Below are positions 59,099 to 64,000 of a stretch of DNA of 64,000 nt, in pieces. Location: assembly GCA_031216445.1 (NCBI GenBank), contig CM062210.1:20832501-20896500 (forward strand), given 5' to 3'. The notes under the pieces were generated by a model. That model did not search any database. It was given only the letters and a program-made list of their open reading frames with translations, and was not told where the DNA came from. How positions within the stretch are numbered: the stretch's first letter is position 1; every line of letters begins with the position of its first letter. This stretch comes from Lateolabrax maculatus (lineage: Eukaryota > Chordata > Actinopteri > Acropomatiformes > Lateolabracidae). The translations under genes and the position numbers were made by a program.

Positions 59099-59531
59099 GA
59101 TTTAGTTACTTTTGTCAGCATTTTGGAGTCTTATTGTCTTATTTTGGTATTTCTTAACGTGTCACTTCGGTTTTACAACATCTTGCATAAGGACTGCAGT
59201 TGGAAATTAGCCATCTGGCTAACACTGCCACATTTACAGACATGCTGATTACTGTGCATTGTCTGTATAAATAAAGAAACAAAATTAATGAAATTAGCTA
59301 GATGAAGGTTAAAATTGGGTATAGATACAGATCATGATTTTCTTTCCGAGGAAGAAGTCAGGTTACACTGTTCTCTAATAACAAAGTCTACATAGAGAGT
59401 AGATCAACAAAACAGATGATGGTTTGATTATGTACAATAATAATCACTGTATAATTATCATTGTACAAAGTTCAGGTTAAGGGAGAAAACATCATTCAGA
59501 AAACATCAGTCTGGACAACATTTATCAGAAG

Positions 59532-60156
59532 AGTCAAGTCAAGTCAAGTCAATTTTATTTGTATAGCGCCAAATCATAACAAAAGTTATCTCAAGACGCT
59601 TTCACATAGAGTAGGTCTAGACCATACTCTTTAAAATATTATTTACAGAGACCCAACAGTTTCCACCATGAGCAAGCACTTGGCGACAGTGGCGAGGAAA
59701 AACTCCCTTTTAACAGGTAGAAACCTCGAGCAGAACCAGGCTCTGGGTGGGCGGCCATCTGCATCGACCGAGTTGGGTTGAAAGGGGAGGAGAGAGGGGG
59801 AGAGGGGAGACAGAACAGGAGGAGAGAGAACAAATCAGACTAATAATAATAACAACTGCAGCAGTGAGTGTGGAGCAGGAACATGGGGGCAGGAGACGGC
59901 CGGCAATCACAGATCCAGAATCTACAGCTCCAGAGGCAGAAATACCTGCAGAAAGTGAGAAGGCAAAAAAGCACAGAAAGCACAAGGACTACCAGGAAGA
60001 AATGGAGTTGGTAACCTGTATTAGTGGGATAGGAATGCGTACAGATAGAGAGGGAGAGGAGGAGAGAGAAGCTCAGTGCGTCCTAGGAAGTCCCCTGGCA
60101 GTCTAAGCCTATAACAGCATAACTAAGGGATGGTTCAGGACTCACCTGAGCCAGCC
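59532..60156 (-). repeat. L2 3' UTR and (TGACT)n tail
   Basis: Non-coding 3' part of the LINE. It holds a purine-rich tract (59775-59830), the conserved 3' hairpin-forming end also present at 36273-36478, and a terminal array of five-base units (AGTCA on the plus strand). The tail is the likely recognition region for the element's own RT during insertion. Confidence 0.8.
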
Positions 60157-60834
60157 CTAACTATAAGCTTTATCAAAAAGGAACGTTTTTAGCGTACTCT
60201 TAAACGAAGAGAGGGTGTCTGCCTCCTGAACCCAAATTGGGAGCTGATTCCACAGAAGAGGAGCTTGATAACTAAAGGCTCTGGCTCCCATTCTACTTTT
60301 AGAGACTTTAGGTACCACAAGTAACCCTGCATTCTGTGAGCGTAGTGCTCTAGTGGGGTAATACGCTATTATCAGCTCTTTAAGATATGATGTTGCCTGA
60401 CCAATAAGAGCTTTGTAAGTGAGGAGGACGACTTTAAATTCTATTCTAGATTTCACAGGGAGCCAGTGCAGAGAAGCTAATATCGGAGAAATATGTTCTC
60501 TTTTGCTAGTTCCGCTAGTCAGTACACGTGCAGCCGCAGTCTGGATCAGCTGGAGAGTCTTTAGAAACTTATCGGGGCAACCCGATAATAAGGAATTGCA
60601 ATAATCTAACCTAGAAGTAACAAATGCATGAACTAGTTTTTCTGCATCTTTTTGAGACAGGATATGCCTGATTTTTATAATGTTATGTAAGTGGAAGAAG
60701 GCAGTCCTTGAGGTCTGTTTTATATGGGTATTAAAGGACATGTCCTTATCAAAGATTACTCCTAGACTCCTTACAGCGGTGCTAGAGGCCAGGGCAATGC
60801 CATCTAGAGTAACTATATCTATACATAGTGCGTC
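60157..60834 (-). pseudogene. L2 C-terminal region after a single stop
   Basis: In the same frame as the RT, directly after the TGA at 60837-60835, the reading continues DALCIDIVTLDGIALASSTA, VRSLGVIFDKDMSFNTHIKQ, FHLHNIIKIRHILSQKDAEK, FVTSRLDYCNSLLSGCPDKF, LQLIQTAAARVLTSGTSKRE, LASLHWLPVKSRIEFKVVLL, SKSRMGARAFSYQAPLLWNQ and LSSFKSTLKTFLFDKAYS. These are the conserved C-terminal blocks of L2-type ORF2. The stop looks like CGA to TGA, a CpG transition. Confidence 0.85.
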
Positions 60835-62406
60835 TCACAGGTGTTTAGGACCCAGAACAATAACTTCAGTTTTGTCTGAGTTTAACAGCAAGAAATTGCA
60901 GGTCATCCAGTCTTTTATGTCCTTAATACATGCCTGAAGCTTGGCTAACTTACCGGTTTCATCTGGCTTTATCAATAAGTATAACTGAGTATCATCTGCA
61001 TAGTAGTGAAAGTTTATGGAGTGTTTCCTGTTAATATTGCCTAAGGGAAGCATATACAAGGTAAATAAAAGTGGTCCGAGCACTGAACCTTGTGGAACTC
61101 CATGACTAACTTCCGTGTGCACGGAGGATTCATCATTTACATGGACAAACTGAAATCTATCTGATAAATACGACTGAAACCAGCTTAGTGCGGATCCTTT
61201 GACGCCAATCAAATGCTCCAGTCTCTGTAATAGGATACAATGGTCAATGGTATCGAAAGCGGCACTAATATCTAACAGAACAAGTACAGAGACAAATCCT
61301 TTGTCTGACGCAATCAAAAGGTCATTTGTCACTCTCACCAGTGCTGTCTCTGTGCTATGAAATTCCCTAAATCCTGACTGAAAATCCTCAAATAAACTAT
61401 TGCTGTTTAGAAAGTCACATAACTGATTAACGACCACCTTCTCAAGGATTTTGGAGAGAAAGGGAAGGTTAGATATAGGTATATAATTGGCTAAAACCCC
61501 TGGATCAAGCGTGGGCTTTTTAAGAAGAGGTTTAATTACAGCTACTTTGAAGGACTGTGGTACATAGCCTGTTAATAAAGACAGATTGATCATGTCTAGT
61601 AAAGAAGTGCTAACTAAGGGTAAAACTTCTTTAAGCAGCCTAGTTGGGATGGGGTCTAAGAGGCAGGTTGTTGGTTTAGACGAAAAAATCATTGAAGTAA
61701 GTTGGTAAAGGTCAATTGGAGAAAAACAGTCTAAATATATATCTGGTTCTACAGCTGCTTCTGAGGTTCCTGAGGTTCCTGTACTCGAAAATGTATCTGA
61801 ACTAGCTGAGAGCACAAGATGATGAATTTTTTCTCTAATAGTTAGAATTTTATCATCGAAGAAGCTCCTGAAGTTATTACTACTGAGCGCTCTGGGAATA
61901 CATGGCTCAACAGAGCTCTGACTCTGTGTCAGCCTGGCTACAGTGCTGAAAAGAAACCTAGGGTTGTTCTTATGTTCCTCTATTAGTGAGGAGTAATAGG
62001 CTCCTCTGGCATCACGGAGGGCCTTCCTGTATGTTCTAAGACTATCTTGCCAAACTAAATGAGTTTCCTCCAGTTTGGTGGAATGCCATTTCCTTTCTAA
62101 TTTTCGCGATGTTTCTTTTAACTTGCGGGTTAAGGAGTTATACCATGGAGCTAACCTCTTTTGTTTTATTATCTTCTTTTTGATAGGGGCAATACAATCA
62201 AGAGTCGTTCGCAGCGAGCCTGCAGCACTATCAACCAGATGATCAATTTGGGAGAGACTAAAGTTAGTATAGGAGTCCTCCGTTACATTGAGACATGGCA
62301 TTGAATTAAATGCCGATGGAATCACTTCTTTAAATTTAGCTACAGCACTATCAGACAGGCATCTACTAAAGGAATGTCTGCCTAATGGCCTGTAGTATAA
62401 ATTCAA
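60835..62406 (-). CDS. L2 reverse transcriptase frame
   Basis: An open frame of 523 codons. N-terminal blocks LAPWYNSLTRKLKETSRKLE and RDARGAYYSSLIEEHKNNPR are followed by the RT: CLLDPIPTRLLKEVLP, VAVIKPLLKKPTLDP, ISNLPFLSKILEKVV, DFQSGFREFHSTETALVRV, VLLDISAAFDTIDHCILLQR (catalytic D), VSHGVPQGSVLGPLLFTLYM and INFHYYADDTQLYLLI (catalytic DD). The usual NYRP reads NYIP here. The printed first codon is TTG, because the true start lies in the lost 5' part. The frame ends at a TGA where related elements carry on. Confidence 0.86.
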   Translation of the reverse strand: MNLYYRPLGRHSFSRCLSDSAVAKFKEVIPSAFNSMPCLNVTEDSYTNFSLSQIDHLVDSAAGSLRTTLDCIAPIKKKIIKQKRLAPWYNSLTRKLKETSRKLERKWHSTKLEETHLVWQDSLRTYRKALRDARGAYYSSLIEEHKNNPRFLFSTVARLTQSQSSVEPCIPRALSSNNFRSFFDDKILTIREKIHHLVLSASSDTFSSTGTSGTSEAAVEPDIYLDCFSPIDLYQLTSMIFSSKPTTCLLDPIPTRLLKEVLPLVSTSLLDMINLSLLTGYVPQSFKVAVIKPLLKKPTLDPGVLANYIPISNLPFLSKILEKVVVNQLCDFLNSNSLFEDFQSGFREFHSTETALVRVTNDLLIASDKGFVSVLVLLDISAAFDTIDHCILLQRLEHLIGVKGSALSWFQSYLSDRFQFVHVNDESSVHTEVSHGVPQGSVLGPLLFTLYMLPLGNINRKHSINFHYYADDTQLYLLIKPDETGKLAKLQACIKDIKDWMTCNFLLLNSDKTEVIVLGPKHL

Positions 62407-62618
62407 AAGTTATTAAATAATGGTCTGATAAGACAGAATTTTGTGGGAAGACTTTTAAATCCTTCAATTTCGATTCCATATGACAGAACAAGATCGAGGG
62501 TGTGGTCAAAACAATGAGTGGATTTGTTTACACTCTGACAGACACCAATCGAATCTAATAGTGAGATAAACGCAGAACTAAGGCTATCATTATCTACGTC
62601 CACGTGAATATTGAAATC
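62406..62618 (-). pseudogene. End of L2 endonuclease domain
   Basis: Reads GDFNIHVDVDNDSLSSAFIS, LLDSIGVCQSVNKSTHCFDH, TLDLVLSYGIEIEG, FKSLPTKFCL, then in another frame SDHYLITFEF. GDFN, the TLDLVLS block and SDH are the last conserved parts of the L2 endonuclease. The first two thirds, including the catalytic glutamate, were never copied (5' truncation). One-base shifts lie near 62430 and 62405. Confidence 0.8.
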
Positions 62619-62769
62619 ACCTACAGAGGTCTAATTAGGCCAAATAAGGGAAAGACCTGTGTGGGTGGACAGTAGCTGTTTGGTGGATGGATGCATACAG
62701 GTCTATCTGACATTAGATCTTGATTTCAGTGACACTCCCTGTTTAAATAAAGGATTAAAATGTTGTATG

Positions 62770-62882
62770 TGTGTCAGTCCTGTGATAGGCTGGTGACCTG
62801 TCCAGGGTGTACCCTGCCTCTTGCACAGTGCATGCTGGGATAGGCTCAAGGCTACTGCAACAGGATAAGTGGTTTGGAAAGT
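62770..62882 (+). repeat. Dispersed vertebrate/fish repeat tail
   Basis: TCCTGTGATAGGCTGGTGAC, CTGTCCAGGGTGTACCCTGC, CATGCTGGGATAGGCTCAAG and AACAGGATAAGTGGTTTGGA. I recognise this as a very common fish genomic repeat, usually considered the tail of a LINE or SINE. No second copy exists in this window to confirm it. Confidence 0.6.
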
Positions 62883-63560
62883 TTAAAGACTAATTTCACG
62901 TTTTAAATAAATGGGAAACATCATGCTTATGTATATGCATACCCAACCTTGAACATGTAATCATGTCATGTGCTCATTAAAAGAGATTTTAAACAGATTT
63001 TTAGAACCTAGTGGCACCCTCAAATCAACAAATGTCCTCCTAGCTCACTGTTGATGTTTGAAGACTTAGCTGTGAACTACATTCAGTTTAGTACCAAGAA
63101 AAGGGCTCAGAGGAAGTTTGGGGGAAGCTGCAAAAAAAAATAAAAAATCATGGTGTAAAACAATAAGCAACAGCTTATATGCTTGTGCTTGTATGTATGT
63201 GTGTGTGCGTGTGTGATTAATTCGTTTTTCAGTTTAATCAGCTGTTTAATCAGTAATTGAATCATATTTTATAAAATAGTCCTATATTCGTATAGCATAT
63301 GAGATTAAATCTGGACTAAAAGTACAATATTTGCCTTTGAAGTGTAGTGGAGGTTGAAGCAGCATCCAATGGAAATTACTCAAGTACAGTACTTGAATGT
63401 GGTTACTTTCTTCAACAGGAACTGTCCACATATGGCTTACTGTACAATTTTACTTCTCTATGGATTAGAAAAAAAGGTTGTAGGAAAAATGATAAACGTT
63501 TAACAGAATAAAAAATCGTAGATGCGTAGATCCAAGGAAAATATTTTTTCTCGTGTGAGC
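62883..63560. other. Stretch with no identified feature
   Basis: A/T-rich DNA after the fish repeat tail, with a short GT tract near 63190-63215. No exon or repeat recognised. Confidence 0.5.
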
Positions 63561-63599
63561 AAATGTATTAATGGTCTGTTTGTGTGTCTGCACATCTCA

Positions 63600-64000
63600 C
63601 TGCAGAATATGAGGAGAACAGAAGAGAACCTTTGAGCCAAAAATGGTTCCGGTCACCGCAGCGCAGGAATCACACAGTCGACTGCTCCTGGTGGAGCGGG
63701 ACACTGACCGGGCTACCTGGTCGTGACACAGGCCTGCGGATATGGATGTCAACCTGTGCCAAAATGCGCCGACAGGGTGCACTGCGCAAATTATCTGCAA
63801 AAATGTGCGAAGCTGACATTTTCGCTCGCAGAGTCAGGCTGATCCAGACACAGTCAGCGTCAGCAGTCATAACCACAAGCTGTCAACCACCCTCCTCCCC
63901 AGTGCGCCTGCGCCCCCCCCCCAGCTCCGTCGGTGTGGCTCTGTTCTCTCCCTGAAAGCTCATCTGGAGACATGCACAGAACCGAGGCTTCTCCCGAGCA
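63600..64000. promoter_or_regulatory. GC/CpG-rich right edge, possible promoter or first exon
   Basis: CpG density rises sharply (CCGCAGCGCAGG, GCGCCGACAGGG, TTTTCGCTCGCAGAG, TGCGCCTGCGCC), unlike the A/T-rich DNA before it. A plus-strand frame of 123 codons (63584-63955) shows no known motif. In mammals plppr4 lies divergently upstream of plppr5, so this could be the start of that gene, but no plppr4 coding sequence is visible. Confidence 0.25.

Larger units (their letters stand above)
59532..62624 (-). mobile_element. L2-clade LINE, 5'-truncated, nearly open
   Basis: From high to low coordinates: the end of an endonuclease domain, a long RT frame, a C-terminal region, and a 3' UTR ending in a (TGACT)n tail (59532-59551). 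The 5' truncation lies near 62624, just before GDFNIHVDVD. Only a few lesions are seen: two small indels around 62405-62440, one stop codon at 60837-60835 and an isoleucine in the NYRP motif. This is the youngest-looking LINE in the window. A 206 bp copy of its tail is at 36273-36478. Confidence 0.87.

Noticed and set aside
1..64000. A CRISPR array, phage, operon or toxin-antitoxin system
   Set aside because: Spliced vertebrate exons, LINEs and LTR elements show this is eukaryotic chromosomal DNA. No regularly spaced direct repeats were seen.

Overview
The window is nuclear DNA of a ray-finned (teleost) fish. Three things point there: two exons of a vertebrate brain membrane-protein gene, the repeat families present (fish-type L2 and Rex1-like LINEs, a Ty3/gypsy element and its solo LTRs, hAT and PIF/Harbinger-like short elements), and abundant (CA)n microsatellites. 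There are no bacterial genes, operons, CRISPR arrays or convincing tRNA/rRNA genes. Most of the sequence is intron and intergenic DNA built from transposon remains.

Host genes. Two exons of plppr5 (phospholipid phosphatase-related protein 5, also called PRG-5) lie on the minus strand: coding exon 1 at 28138-28341 and exon 2 at 799-931. They frame a 27.2 kb intron 1, and the rest of the gene lies beyond the left edge. A second, unidentified minus-strand gene is suggested by a GC-rich first exon ending at a splice donor near 56790, a short exon holding a start codon at 47339-47429, and a 50-codon exon at 42909-43058. Linking these three is inference. A GC-rich right edge (63.6-64 kb) may be another promoter.

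Mobile DNA, left to right: a LINE RT scrap (2.8-3.05 kb); a Ty3/gypsy element on the minus strand (5168-8507) with decayed gag, protease, RT and RNase H, a 5 bp target duplication and a large 3' deletion; a solo LTR (9261-9820); a hAT-like element (14909-15518); a dispersed fish repeat (21.29-21.61 kb); an inverted-repeat element inside plppr5 intron 1 (27.33-27.77 kb); several copies of a repeat with tandem sub-units (about 30.0, 35.76, 40.16 and 44.08 kb), one carrying a nested L2 tail; a TTTACATG-ended element (33.79-34.26 kb); an LTR-like region (37.7-39.2 kb); a PIF/Harbinger-like MITE (49001-49712) next to a LINE scrap; a long but decayed Rex1-like LINE (about 51.81-54.96 kb, plus strand); another solo LTR (58660-59098); and a 5'-truncated, nearly open L2 LINE (59532-62624, minus strand).

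Other structure: four runs of 24-29 cytosines, a perfect 26 bp palindrome, several hairpins and many (CA)n, (GA)n and (TA)n arrays. I found no sign of a novel multi-gene system. The items most worth following up are the unidentified gene, the element boundaries with target-site duplications, the microhomology deletion in the gypsy element and the L2 tail inserted at a site resembling its own 3' repeat.
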